Positions 21,334-36,300 of a stretch of 64,000 bases of DNA are shown piece by piece. The stretch is from Ctena decussata (lineage: Eukaryota > Mollusca > Bivalvia > Lucinida > Lucinidae), in contig OZ022501.1 in the NCBI GenBank assembly GCA_963989385.1, positions 2,180,001-2,244,000 of the forward strand. The letters run 5' to 3'. Below the pieces are notes generated by a model. That model saw nothing but the letters and a program-made list of their open reading frames with translations. It ran no database searches and was not told the DNA's origin. A program made the translations under genes and the position numbers. Numbering within the stretch: the stretch's first letter is position 1; each line of letters starts with the position of its first letter.

Positions 21334-21351
21334 ATGTCTGCGCCCATTGAG
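21334..21351 (+). CDS. WDR18: WDR18 exon 1, six codons (residues 1-6)
   Basis: ATG TCT GCG CCC ATT GAG followed by donor GTAATG encodes MSAPIE. Joined to exon 2 (VLLTSD) it reads MSAPIEV, matching human MAAPMEV. The start has A at -3. The 18-base coding part is too short for ORF finders and was found by searching for the conserved N-terminus; intron 1 is 1382 bp. Confidence 0.85.
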
Positions 21352-24300
21352 GTAATGTGTTGTGTTATAAAGTCCTTTATTTCCATCTATAAGGAGTAAA
21401 TTGATTAATTGATTACATTTCTAACAATAATTTTTATGATTTAAGATGATTCTCCATTGTCAACAAGTAAGATAATAATTGAAGAAGCGATAGATTCTCA
21501 TTTGTCATTAGTTTTCGCGGGCAGTCTAAAAAGGTAAAGGTTTCCCATAGCCTAGCTAATAGCCGTAGGGGCAGTGGGGTTTAGAGACCCACTGTATCTT
21601 GGGCACAGCTGATGAAAGGCAGAGCCCATCTGTCTCCTTTTGCTGCCTTCCCTGATTCTAAAAAGGTACCCATTTACTGCTGGGTTGACAGAGAGAGTTT
21701 GTCCCGTCGACCTTCTGGCGACTTTCTGCACCAAAACCGAGTCACTCTAACCACTTGAATACGGCGGTTCTAGCAACCAAACAAAAAAAAGAAACACGGT
21801 CTAAGTACACATTTGAGTAATACTCAGTTGAGTAGCAACCACGGGTGAAATTTTGAAAGTTTAGTTAATGAAAAGCAATTCAAATCAGCTTATAGATCTA
21901 GCTGAAAGCTGCATAGTGCAGTTTATTTTTTCTAAATAGCTTTACTAAAACTGAAGTTACTGTACCATAGCCGGCTTTCCCTTAACTAGTCCAAGGTCTG
22001 AACCCTGAATCCTGGACTCGGCTAACACCAAAGAAGAGTTGTGGTATAGCCATCTTTCTGATCCTGGTCTCGGCTAATTATGGTGGGGCTCTAACTCCCA
22101 CTGCCCCTACATCCACTAGGCTAGGGGAAACCGTACCTTATTCAGGCCCAACAACTACCGTATTTCTTCAATTATAAGACAGGATTTTACAATCTCAAAG
22201 CTCTAGATTGGTCTTGTAAAATGGATCTAGATTTTTGGGATTGGTTTGGAAGAGAAAAAATATTTTATAGCTGAATTATACAAGACTAATTTGCATATTA
22301 GCGGTAATTTTGGAAGGGTTAACACTTAAGAAATAAATTTTCCTTCACCCTGAATTATCACAGATCAACACATGTTGTTGGCGGGCAGATCACGAAATAT
22401 TCATTTCGGCCTCAGGCCGAAGTGAATTCATATCTGCGGCGCCCGACAACTTGTGTTAATCAGTGATAATTTATCGGTAAGGAAAATTATTTTGATTCTA
22501 ACATTACATACTATCAAATTGCATGGGCATTGCGACATTTTCTAATGAACTATTTTGAGACTGACATTGCCAAAAGTTGAATGTTTATGTCCAACATCAT
22601 CAAGGCACGAAATGTGCATGCTGAGCATTAACAACGTGATTTATCACCAGTTTTCACTCAGCGTCGCTTCCTATAGGCTCTATGGGGAAAATGTTAACAT
22701 CATGTTAGAATGTGCCATAAACATTCATTACAGGTGTTGTTGACCAGTGATGCTTCAGGCCAGCTCTGGAATGCTTGTGTTTGGGACTTGAACTCAGGGA
22801 CCAGTCTGACATCATATAAAGGTGACAGTACAAGTCCACATGGTCTGTGTATCCTAGGAAACCAGTATCTACTAGGGGCAGTTAACTCGAAACCTCTTAT
22901 ACATGTTTGGGCTCTACAAAGAAGGGTAAGTAACCCATATCACACTATGTTATGATATGTTGTTCACTATGGGTGCTACTGAATGGAAGGACACACAAGT
23001 CATCAGAGGCCGTATTTATAAAAAGACTTAAGTCGTTGCTATGCTGTTGCTAAGGCTAAATTTCTATGAAGGAGATTCTCTACAACTACGAGATTTGCTC
23101 TGGAGGAACAGTCTTTTTCAGACTACGAAATTTGCCCTGGAGGAACAGTCTTTTTCAGACTGTTCCACCAGAGCAAATTTCATAGTTGTAGGGAATCTCC
23201 TTCATAGAAATTTAGCCTTAGCAACTTCATAGCAATGACTTACTTCATTTTATAAATATGGCCCCAGAGGTCCAAGTAGGGCTTAGTAGTTGAAGAATTC
23301 AGGGCTCTCGATCACCGAAATTTGGGGCCGAAATTCGGCCCCAAGCCCAATGCCAAAAAGTATGTTTTTTTCCCAATTCCAGACGAAAAATTCCCAATCT
23401 GACTAAGCCTGTTTGGTTCAAGAATACTGCAGTTGCATCAATGCAAAATGTATTAAAAACCACCTAAAGCTAATAATGTAACCATAATTTATAACTTTAA
23501 AAATCGGGAAGCGATTACATTTTCAATCACGATCGCCATGTTTTGTTACTGGAAAGTGGTACCGGGTTTTATCGTACTCTTAGAGTTACTTCCCTTCCAT
23601 TAGAGGGCGAATAGCCTAGCGATTTTCGCTGCAATATTTTAATATTTTCTTTGCTTCAAGGGCCAATATTGTGGTGGTGAACAATATTTTGACTTATTCT
23701 TTAATTTAAAGCCTTCCAATGCTAAAATTTGATCGGAGTTTTCACCTATTGTGGATGATTCTGCTGTATTTGAGGTTCGTACCTGAATCGATTTTTACAG
23801 ACATTTTCGGCCATATCCAAAATCATAAACAGGATTACCGGGACATCCAAGAGTTAGTATAGTGATAGTGACATACCATGGGTGTTTTGTACTTGCAGGA
23901 CGGAAAGTTTTGTCATGTTCTGCATTGTGACAGTCCACTTTCTCTCAACTTCACATTATGCTTAAGTTCACAGATGCTTCAAACCTACTCTCTTGTTGAG
24001 GCACTCCAGCAAGTGTTTTTTAGTGGAACTTTTTTCTTTAAAGATGCTTAAATATCAAATTTTAGGTTTAACATACCCAAAACCATTTCTCGTAGCTAAA
24101 TACTGACTTGCAGTATATTGCATGACCTCTTTTGTCTATTTTTATCATTTTTTGTTTGGAGGTGGGTTTTCCAATAGTAAAAATATACCTTCTGGTTTCC
24201 AGCCTTTGATGAGGTTCATTTTAATTTTTATGAAGCTGGGAACCACCCATTATGACATCACAACAGAAATGATGTCATCACTAATCACCTGATCTGTTTT

Positions 24301-27300
24301 GGAATATGATCATTTCAGCAAAGGGTTGCTTGGAATGTCAGCTACACTTATGCATCTTTTTGTTTTCCAAAAAGATATTACTTAAGAAAATAACTGCTAT
24401 AAGATATAAGAATAAATTTTTCTGAACTGATTTCATATTAATTTTATATGAAATGGTAATTTTCAAGAATGTGCTTGAAACATGCCACCCCTACAGCAAT
24501 ATGGGTTATCTTGAGGCCGCCATTTTGAAACTGAAAAAAATACATTGCAAGAGATTACTTTTCAAGCTTGAGAGCATGCCAATGAATTTCAAAAACTCTA
24601 CTGGACAAATCTGACTACGAGAAATGGTAGTAAATTGAGCCATGTAAGTGGAATTTGCTGTTTCTTTATCCTTTAAGCATAAACTTCAAAAAACCACTTG
24701 CTGGAGTGCCTCAACAAGAGAGTAGAGTGTTATACTGTTGTTATATTGAAACTTTTTTTGCTAGGTCCCAGTCTTGTCTCCAGTTTGAGAGTGGCAAGAT
24801 AGGGAAGTTGCCAGTTCAAAGGAAAGAAAGAAAAACTCAAAACACAAAAATAGTTTTGTTATTATCTAATATCCCAATTATTTGATAAAGTTTATTATGA
24901 TTCACTATCTGCTAGATCTATGTCTGCTTATACTGACTGGATTCCTCTGAAAATATAACAATACCATATGTGAGTTGTGTTGGTCTGACAATGAAAACTT
25001 CACGCATACAACAATGAAAATTTTCCCAATTTTAGCCAATACAACGCTATTTTTCCCAATTCTAAAGGCCCCGGCTCCATTCCCAAAAAGGGGTGTGAGA
25101 GCCCTGAAGATGCTTCTAACATCATGCAGTCTATAAGGGCATTCACCATGCATCCAGTATTTTGCATGTCCATTTTCAAGGACAGAGTTTATTGTTTGTA
25201 AAATATAGTGATTGATATCCATATAACCTAAAATCAGACAGAGATCGTTTAAATTAATATCTCTTGCGTATTCAGAATGTATAAACATTAGCTGATTTAA
25301 CTTACAAATGTACATACTTTTGAATTTTAAGGATCAACATCAGATGAAGATGGTGTGTCCAGGAAGAGTTACTGCCCTTGCTGTGACACCAGATGGTAAC
25401 TATTGTGTGGCTGCTGTAGCAGAGAAAATACATGTCTGGCAGGTAGGAAGAATAGAAAACAACAAAATACTTTAGACCTCGCCCTGTTTTTTTTCAAATG
25501 ATGGTATTTTTCTTGTTAGACCTGTCTCTGAATGACCTATATGTTTGTGGGATGTTAAGCCCCAGCTCACTCACTCCTCTCAAGACTGTATTCCAGATGC
25601 AAACAGGGTGAATTACTTTTGAGTTTCAAGTTGCAGTGGGAACTTGTGGACCAACAGTGCAGACCCAGATCAAACTGCTCCTCTAAATTTTGTGGAAGTG
25701 GGAGTCACAATTCAAAATTTACTAGAATGGAATGAAGGTGTGTACTGGTAGCTTTTGGCAATGGATCATTCTGCTGAACTCTGTTTTCAGCAAAACTGTA
25801 TTTTCAAAATGACTATAAATTTCTTGATTCTAAATAACCAGAAATTATAACAAAAGTATGCCTGTGCATAAAAATCTGAAAATAATTGATATAATATTAA
25901 AATCATTTAAAAATTTCAAACAACAATTAGACTGTACATGACCAGACTTGCTCGTGGAGAACATATTTCTCAAGCTGTGGACCTGATTGTTAGATTATTC
26001 AAAATTATTGCCTGTTGGTTCTAGTGAATACATGATGCATTCCATTGATGATCTGATGGGCTAATCTCCATTGGCAGTGTTGCATTAGGTCACCCTGAAC
26101 ACTTGGCCTCAGACAATAGTCCATCAGTTTGTCCATGATTATCAGAAAGGCTCTGATCAGACTGCACAAATGTGAAGGCTGATCTGAGCCTTTGTTGTGT
26201 ATATATGCTAAACTGTAAAAACTCAGCTATAAGACAAAAAATCATACCAAAAATCTTAAGATGGAACTAGATTTTCAAGATTTTCAGGATTGTTTTGGAG
26301 AGAAAAAAAAAACATGTACCTGTAATGACCATAAAATTCATACACCCGAAAGTCGGACAATTATTGTTTGAAAATTCATAGAAATCGGATTTTACACACA
26401 TTGCTGCATCCAAATGATCCTCAGTGACTGGCAAATGTTGTAGACCCTGATCAAACTGCTCTTTTGGGAGCAGTTTGATCTGGGTCTACAATGTTTGCTC
26501 AGACCTGTCTGTCCGAATATTTAGGGTAATTATGGTACTTTAAGACACCTTTTCTGGTGGCAGTGCTGATTTACCATAATCCATTACAGGTGTGCTCTGG
26601 ATGTTTGATGACAGTGGTGAGCAGACATTATCAGAACGTCAACGTTATAAGATTTACCGACAATGGCAGCCATTTTGTATCTGGAGGAGAAGACAATCTT
26701 GTAATTGTTTGGTCGTTAGCAAGGTAAATTATGAGAGTTTCAAATAAGTGTACTGGGACAGTGTTTTGATATTATATATAAACATACTGTATTTCTTTGG
26801 TTATAAAACAAATGTTTTTCCCTTCTAAAACAATCCCAAAACTCTAGATCTATCTTATAGGACTGTTATAGAAGGATAAACCCCATCTGGTAGCTGAATT
26901 TCATAAGGCTTTAATAGATATATGGGGTCATTTTAGAGATGGGAAAACACCATTTTATAGCCGAATGAATATGGTAGATGATTGCCCCTTATTTAAACAG
27001 ACTTTTCAAGAACTTTTCTAATCAGGGGGAGCCCCTGGTAGCTAAGCTAACTGTCTGGGTTTGAATCTTGCATGAAGCAGAATTCTTTTCAACCCAAAAT
27101 GGTATTTCATTACACACTGCCATTCATTGTCAGCCTTCCATTATATAACTGAAATACTGTTACTTGGCCAAGGAACCACAGGTCATCCATCCATTCAGCT
27201 AATAAGGGGCCACAACATAAGTTTAATGGACTAAACTAGAAAAAAATAGAAATCTTGTTTTGAAACAAAATGTATTAAATTGAGCCACATCATGTGATTT

Positions 27301-30300
27301 CCAACAATTTGGCAATTTTGTCATGTGATATTGAGATCTTCCTTTTCAGTCACATAGGGTAACCAGAGACCTTGCTGTTGGCTGTATAGCTTGGGCCACT
27401 TCCATAGATGGCTGATGTGACAAGCAAAGGCTCTGATCAGACTGCACTTATGTACAGTCCTATCAGAGCCTTTGCTTGTCACCAGTGCCACATTCTCAGA
27501 AATCACATGATGTGGCTCATTTGTTTCTGTCTCTTTAATATCATATAATAGATATACCATATATCTTAAAATTTGCCTGTTTATGTAAAGGTCATATATC
27601 AAGAAATACTTAATTATATGTTAGTCAGATACCTGTAATTTCCTTTGAGAGGCCCTACTAATGACATCAAATTATTTGCTGTAAGCAGCAGGATTTTCAA
27701 AAGAAATTATATCTATTGACTTCACTGGTATGATTATTTCAGGAACATGTACATATACAGTAGAACTTCATTGACTCGAACTGGCTTTGGACCATGAAAA
27801 TTAGTTCCAGCCAAGGGTAGTTCTAGCCACCCAGGGTTAAATTCTATATAAAATGACCTCTAGGGACCAAGGAAGAAGTTCCAGCCAGGCAGGGTTAACG
27901 AGCCATCAGGGTTCGAGCCATTGAAGTTCTGCTGTATTATACAAATCTTAAACTTCATTTATGTGAACATATCTTTGCAGTTAAAAAGATAGTCAATTTT
28001 CCTGAATCTAAATAAGATAAAACTTGTAAGTATACTAAATAGCCATAATCACAATTTAGGTGGGCACCTATTCTAGCTAGGAGGAAACAATGCACATTGC
28101 TTTATTCAGCTAGTTGCATCTGTTTGAAACAAAACAAATGCAACTCACAGATAGCATTCACAGTGGGACACAGTGGTTAAGTATAATAAAAGCTCCATAT
28201 AACGTGGAGTTTGAAGAATAATTCAGAGATATTTTTTCTTATTTCTCAAGGAAAACATATGTTGGGACCTCTAATTAGAACCTTCTCAGAGGGACCATTC
28301 TAATAAGAGGTCCCAACATATGTCTTTATGCAGAAAAATTGTCTCTAGATTATCCTTATTACCACTAGTACTTCTTATCTGGTTCACTGAGTAATACCAA
28401 GTTACTGCATTATTCTTGTTTCCAGTGTACTGTCATGGAATGATACACCCTCTAAGAAACCAGAGCCATCTAGAATTTGGTCGAGCCACTCACTGCCTGT
28501 GACAGATATACATGTGGGTCGCGGTGGCTACAGATGTAGGGTGGTGTCGTCTTCACTGGATCAGACATGCAGGGTAGGTATACTATTTCTTTGGTTACAA
28601 GACAAAGGTTTTTTTTTTTTATGTTCAAAATAATCCCCAAAATCCTTTTTATAAGATGTATCTAGATCTTTGGGATTGTTTTGGGAGAGAGAACCACAGT
28701 TTGTAGCTGAATAACACAAGACTAATTTACATATTTGGGGTAACTTTGGAAGGGATAACTCCTGTCTTATAAACTAATAAATTCGGTAATAATATGTTTG
28801 TGGAGCCTATTTGTGGTGAGTTAATCTGTTTATTTATTCATCCACCAGTGTTAAGTGGGTGAGAAATAGAGGATATTTGACTTTTTCAGTGTAAGCTCAT
28901 TTTTAATTTACCAAATGAACACCAAAAGCAGTATTTTCACGAGTGGTGAAGCCACGAGTGAAAATACCATTTTTAGTGTTCATGAGTGAAATAAAATTCA
29001 TCTTTTACTGAAAAAGTTAAATTTTCTATATCTTTTATGCTTGAAAATCGCAATATTTCTGTTTATTCAAGAGCGTCAGCCATCACAACAGAAACACAAC
29101 TTTTTTTCTAGCCGTTTTGCGTCAGATTTGATGCTTCCAGCGTGTTTATTGGGTATGATATTGGTTGTAAACAAATTTGCAACTGAAAAATAGCTTAAAA
29201 TGTCATTTTGATAAACAGATCTCAAAAAAGATGCCAAGAAAGAATGCCTACAGGAGACTAAGGGGGCCTGACGTCGTGTGCAGTAACAATGTTACGTTGA
29301 CGCTTTAAGTGACGTCATTAACGTCGTGATGACGTGCAAACATGAGTGACGTAATTTTTGTCAAGCCAGATAAGATTTAGCCAATTAATCAACAAAAAAC
29401 TTGAGGCTATTTCACAAAAATCCTATTTCTGAAACAGTGAAGTCGAAAGTGATAATTTCACTGTTAGAATCAGTGAGATTATCAGTTTCGATTTCACCGA
29501 GAAATCTCTATAATTCATTGAAAAGTATAAAAGAAATACACATATCTGGACTTCCCCAAGCCCTTCACACATCATCATTGCTTCCTTTCTACCTGTAACC
29601 TTTTCAGGTCACCTGCCATGATATTTGGTCACTGCCATCTCAGTGCTTTTGCTAAAATGTATGATGGCTGCAGCAGTTTTCGGGGTATTAACATTTTGTC
29701 GCTGCTTAAAATAAAGGGTAGACACAGTTAGGCAAAAAACATATCTTTATTATGATGTAACTTACATTTCATTTCTCAATGCCTCAATGCTTACAGACTT
29801 GATCTGATCCAAATAGATGCTGAGCTGAAACTGCTTCCAGAAACTGCTCCAGTTTTCTGGGGTACGCTAAAGAAACGACCAACAAATTGTATCAGACATA
29901 AAAACTCTGTGCAAGTTGCATAGGATATTTTTAGTATGATTTTTCAGGCACCCGTGAGTTGAGCATGAAAAAATGTTTTATAGCCTTTTGGCCTAGGATG
30001 CCTTATTCATAAATCATGGCTAAAGGAATAAAATCAGTTAATGCTCAAAACTTATACAAATTACATATTACTCACCCATTTACATTGTATATGTATATAT
30101 TTGTAAATTATTTCTGTATTGTAGCTCTGGGATATGGTATCAGGTGAATTATTACAGAAAGTTGTGTTTAACACCAGTATAATGTCAGTGACAATGGATG
30201 CCAGTGAATACCGTCTTTTTGCTGGAGGTACAAGTGGTGATATCTACACAGTCAACATGTATGGCCAGGTAGGATTTCACAGTGCTACTATGCCAATATT

Positions 30301-33300
30301 GGCCATGCCATGGAGAGTATTTATACATGTTAATGCAACATTACAGCTTTCTCCCATCTTCTCACTAGAACCATCTTTTAGTTCTACTGCAGCTCTTTAT
30401 GACGTGTTAAGGTAAATGGGTACATTTTCAGGAGAATCTCATTTATTGTCCCCCACCCCCTTCTCAATGGGGTTTTAATCTTAATGAAAAGAATTTGCTC
30501 CTGTAGGAGCAAATGCTTTCCCTTAAGAGTAGACCCCATTTTGGAGGGTTTATTCATCTAGGGAAGCAAGCAAAGAGTTACAAAAGTTGTTTCTTTTCAA
30601 GTTGTACAAATGGCAGAAAAACAGGGAGGTGTACCCATTAATCATTATGTTCAATTGTTTATGTATTTTCTTCTATATTATCCAGCTGACATGGGTAATT
30701 GTACCAAAAAAGTTTGAAACTCTTATCGACTGCTCTTCACTTTCCATAGCTATATTAATGATATAGACCTAGGATAGGTCAGCACAGTGTAATTACCTGT
30801 GCTTTTAAAAAATGTCTTGGTGAAGTTAGTATGTACCAGGACTGAATTACACTTATTTGCTAAAATTCTGTTGTCTAAACAGCTGAAATTTTGAACATTG
30901 CATAAATAATGTAGAAAAATACATTTTATAACATTGCAAACAACTCTGACAATGCAATTATTGTCTTCATTGTTACAGATAAAGCTAGTAAACGGTGAAA
31001 TGTGGGACAAAATTTGGCTGGGGAGTAATGCTTTGGATTATCATGTTACTCTGGGTTCAAGGTTATAAAACTTGAGAATAATCTCAAACTCAAAATAAAG
31101 CACACTGATTGGCTGCTTCCTCGGCTGATTGGCTGCTTCCGAGGAAGCCAGAACTCCATGTAATTTTCCCTTAATTATACTGTGTAAGAACACTTGATGA
31201 TAATTTGTTCATTTGCAAAAACTACCCAGCTGCTTGTTTCTTGTCTGTTTCAGCCAATCAGGACAGAGAGACACATTGAGTCCCATGAGATGCCAGGTGT
31301 AACTTGTTACAAGGGACATAGGTAATTTCTGACAAACACATTATAAAGCTGTCACAAAATCTTGTCTTATGCAAACATGCCTGAACAGACAGAGTAGACC
31401 CACTTCATACTGTTTTTAAAAAGCATTCTGATGTTAGTCTGGTGCATTGGTCAGCAAATGTATTAAACATTCTATGATTGTGCTGATAGAACATAATGGA
31501 CTCAAAGATGAAAGAATTCATTACGGAATAATTACATTCCCTTTGAGTTTCCTTAGATGAACCTATTTCGGAGAAACAGTGTTCATACTTAATGAACAAC
31601 AGTCGGTTACGCGATGTCGTTTGTAAGCAACGTCACATGTAAACAAACAACACCATTGGCCGTTGTACCGTTCTTTTTGATGTCAGGGCACGATCACGGC
31701 TGTTTAATGTAAGCGGTTTACCTGTTGGTTAGTGACAGCTTTTTTTTATATATTTTACAAATGTTGCTCTTAAATATCAAAAATGATGCTCAAAATTATT
31801 TTAAATTAAATGTAATAATAAGAGATGAATTTCATTTTTCCAGTGTTCAGGGAAGTATGAACACAATGGGTCATGTACAAAGTTAACGTGAACGCCCTTC
31901 AGGCGTCACTTACTTTGCACATGACCCATTTTGTTCATACTTCCATGAACATCGGAAAAATGAAATTCATTTCTTAAATACATGTATATGGTAAGTATTA
32001 TATGAGCTGGTATATGTGTGAAGTCATATTAGAAAATAAGATCAGACTGGGTAACAGGGATAATTTAAGAATGATTTTCTTCATACAAATGATAATATTG
32101 ATTATTAATCTACATGTGTCAGCGGACTGAAAAGTTCCAAGTCAATTCTATACTGTCGTATCAGCTGTAAATAAAATCTTATGGCTCTTGTGGCATATCG
32201 TACAAGCTATCTCAGGACGTTTGACTACTTACCTATCTCAGGTCAGAGATAAAAAGTATGTTGTGGAGAAATCTGGGGTATTTCTTTTTGAATTTAAGTT
32301 ATATGCTATCGAAATACAACACTGTTATCAGAAAGAGAAGGTACCATATTTATAAGATATATGAGTTTTCCCTTCAAAAACACTCAAAGATTTTCATTAG
32401 TTATGTAAAACAGATCTTTGGGATTGTTTTGGAAGAGAAATCCCATTTTGAAAGTGAATTTCATGAGACTGATATATGAGCCGCGACATGACAAAACCAA
32501 CAATGTGGATGTGCGCCCAGGGCAGACTCAGATCAGACTGGGCGGATCTTCATTAGTTATGTAAAACAGATCATTGGGATTGTTTTGGAAGAGAAATCCC
32601 ATTTTGAAAGTGAATTTCATGAGACTGATATATGAGCCGCGACATGACAAAACCAACAATGTGGATGCCTGGGCATCTGCCCAGTCTGATCAGAGCCTTC
32701 GCTGTCCGCATGAACGTAGCTTAGACCCTTAGCTACCCTTTGAGCACTTAACAAAGAGTCTGATCAAACAGGACGGCTGCCCAGGCTGATCTGAGTCTTC
32801 ACTGGGCGCACAACCACATTGTTGGGTTTTTTCGTGTCGCGGCTCATATACATTTGCAGTAATTTTGGAAGAGTAGCCTCACATGTTATAAACAAATACA
32901 TACAGTACAACCAATATAACTGGTCCTCTTGAAGGATTATTCATTGCATTTCAGTTGACAAGTTCATGTTTATTAGTATTTGTGGATCAGTCGGGGTTTT
33001 CTTTTCAGTAAACAGGTGACATGTTTATCAGTGTCTATGGATGGTACCAAGTTGGTGTCTGGTTCCCATGACTGTACAGTGAAGATATGGGATGTGTTTA
33101 GTGGTCAGTGTGTCAGGTCACTGAGTCATAAAGGTAATTGTTACACACTTACTGAAAATGACCCATGTCATACAAATGGTTTTAACAAAAAAGACTCAAA
33201 CCAGCCTATGGATCCATGCAGTCTAGGTAGAGCATGTTGTGTGTGAATAGCAAAGGTTTGGATCACACTGTACAGATGTGAAGGCTGGTCTGAGTTGTTT

Positions 33301-36300
33301 TGGTTTGTGAATATGCCCTTACCTTTATATATGTCATGGCTTATTTCCAGGGTACCTTTTTCAAATCAGTGAAGGATAAGGCAGCGAAAGAAGAGGGATG
33401 GGCTCCGCCTTTCATCAGCTGTGCCCAAGATACAGTGGGTCTCTAACCCCCACTGCCCCTACGGCTATGAGGCTATGGGAAACTTTTACCTTTACCTATT
33501 TCCATTCATTCAAGATTGCTGTTTCTGATGAATTACTGATGCTCTTGAAAACATTATGATAAACAGCTAAGCATACATTGATTTGTCTTGCAAATTCAAA
33601 TCACCATTAGAACACAAGTAGATATTAGATTTCCTAATTTAGCATATATCGACAGTGTGTTGCAGATACAGTTATGTGCCTCTGTGCAGACCTTTTAATA
33701 AAAAAATGAAATGAACAACCAGTGTTCCACAGACAAATAATTCAGGCCTTTTACCTAACTAAAGGTATGTACATATCTAAAGTCAAATAAGAGCCTGCAT
33801 TATCTGTCTGAAAATAAGGTAGGCTGGTTACTTATTGACTTGCCCTCATATTTATGGTCTGGTCAGTGTTGACCTTTAAAGCGCCGAAAATGAAATTAGT
33901 TAAATTTACAAACAGTGTAGATCCAGATGAGGTGGCTCATAATGAGCCACCTGACCTAGATCTACACTGTTTGCCCTCTAGTCTTTGAATTCTCAGCATG
34001 ATATCCCTTGAACGAAACATTTTTTAGCTCGCCTGAACGAAAGTTCAGGAAGAGCTATTGTTGTCACCACGGCGTCCGCGTCCGCGTCCGCGTCCGCGTC
34101 AGCGTCCGCGTCCGCGTCGGCGTTCGGATTGGATGTTTTGGTTAAAGTTTTTTAAAGACCTATATCTCCTTAACCCATGGATGGATTCTTTTGATACTTG
34201 CACTGTAGTTAGATATTGGTCTAAGGTTTAACAAGGTACCACCCCCACCCCACTCCATGACCTTGATGTCAAGGTCATGGACTTAGAAAATTGGTAGTTT
34301 TTTGGACTGGATGTTTTGGTTAAAGTTTTATAAAGCCCAATATCTCCTTAACCCATGGATGGATTCCTTTGATACTTGCACTAAAGTTAGATATTGGTCT
34401 AAAGTTTTCGAAGGTACTACCCCCACCCCCCTCTGTGACCTTGATGTCAAGGTCATTGACTTAGAATATTGTCTTTTTATTGATTGGATGTTTTGGTTAA
34501 AGTTTTTTAAAGACACATATCTCCAGAACCCATAAATGAATTCTTTTTATATTTGCACTGTAGTTAGATCTACAGGGTACTACCCCAACCCCGCTCAGTG
34601 ATCTTGATGTCAAGGTCAGGGACTTAGGAAATTTTTGTCTTTTTTAAAGTTTTGTAATTGCATACTGATTCATAATGCTTTGTAGAGATTTAGTTTATAC
34701 TTGAACTGATGTTAGACTCGTTTTTGAGTTTTTACAAAACACCTTATACTTACCCCACTGGATGACCTTGAAGTCAAGGTCATCGACTTAGAATTTTGTC
34801 TTAAAGATTTTGGTTAAAGTTTAATATTTATGAAGACATAATTTCACAGTGCCACGATGATGGACTCAGTTGATACTAATACTTGGACTGATTTTAGATA
34901 ATGGTTCAGGGTTTTGACACATCCTAGCCCCCCCCCCCCCCCCCCCCTTCCCCCTACACGTCAGTTGTTTTTTTTTGCCTTGAGCTCATGGACTTTGAAA
35001 TTTCATTTCATTTTTTTCATTTTAATTTTATTTTAAGACATTTCTGAGATAGGTTTTGTTTATAAATGTATAAATGTGTTTTCATTATGGACATGCATGA
35101 AGTTTTATGCATAGCAGTCCACATAGCCCCCCACCCCTCCCCCTCCCCCCTACCCGTCAGGTTTTTTTTACCTCAAGCTCATGGACTTTGAAATTTCATT
35201 TCATTTTGATTTTATTTTAATTTTATTTTAAGACTTACATGTATTTCTGAGATAGCTTTTGTTTATAAATGTATAAATGTGTTTTCATTATGGACATGCT
35301 TGCATCAAGTTTTATGCATAGCATAAATGATGATGGACTCAGTTGATACTAATACTCGGACTGATGTTAGATAATGGTTCAGGGTTTTGATACATGCTAG
35401 CCCCCCCCCCCCCTCCACCCCCCCCCACCCCCCACCCCCCCCCCCCCCCCACCCCACCCCGGACAGTTTTTTTTACCTCAAGCTCATGGATTTTGAAATT
35501 TCATTTCATTTTTTTTATTTTAATTTCATTTTAAGACTTATTTCTGAGATAGCTTTTGTTTATAAATGAGTTGTCATTATGGACATGCTTGCATGAAGTT
35601 TTATGCATAACAGTCCACACCACCATAGCGGCTGTGTGATGGGCAAGCACCAATTCAGGCGAGCTATGCTGTCAGGCGACAGCTCTTGTTAAATTCTGCA
35701 GACGTAAATTTTGTCGCCTGCCTTTTGGCGCATTAAGGGTTAATTTCAGGTCACATCACCATTGCTATGACAGTCCTGACCCCTTCTGCTGTATTAAACC
35801 CCCAGGTTAATGCAACACTGCCTCAGCTCATGTTATTGCACCACTCAGACAATTATGATCTCTTTATTGTTGATTTCAGGACACATCACCAATGCTATGA
35901 TAGTCCTGACCCCTCCAGCTGTGTTAAACCCCCAGGTGAAGCCAACGCTGCCTATACAACAGTTTAAAAGGCAGCTGTACACCTTGTCAGATGAACCACT
36001 AGTGCTAAATGTCAGAATACAAGGAACAAAGGTATGATGCAAAGTGCCAGAAAAATCCTAGCAAGATAGCTAGGGTAGCAAATTCTTTCAAGAGTAGCCC
36101 CATTTTAGAACCATTTTTGAACACAAAGGAAGCAAATTCTTGTCTCCTGGAATGACTTCTAGTTGAAATGGGTGGCAATTTCTTTGAATCTAGGGTGCCT
36201 TCTCTTTGAAGTATATTTGAACACCTTAATGTCAAAATTCACAGGGTACAAAGCTATCATATGGCCAGAAACATACCAAAGCTCTTTCAGGGCTAACCTC

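Noticed and set aside
21180..21386. Minus-strand frame across the divergent promoter ([15 protein letters not shown]...)
   Set aside because: It overlaps the WDR18 start and is out of frame with RIMOC1; no family similarity.
21446..21466. ATG with MILHCQQ before a GTAAGA donor as a possible WDR18 exon 1
   Set aside because: It is phase-compatible, but the sequence at 21334-21351 gives MSAPIE, which matches the conserved family N-terminus.
22710..22955. Unspliced ORF starting at 22710 as the WDR18 start
   Set aside because: Codons before 22734 (MCHKHSLQ) are intron ending in TTACAG; similarity to the family begins at the acceptor.
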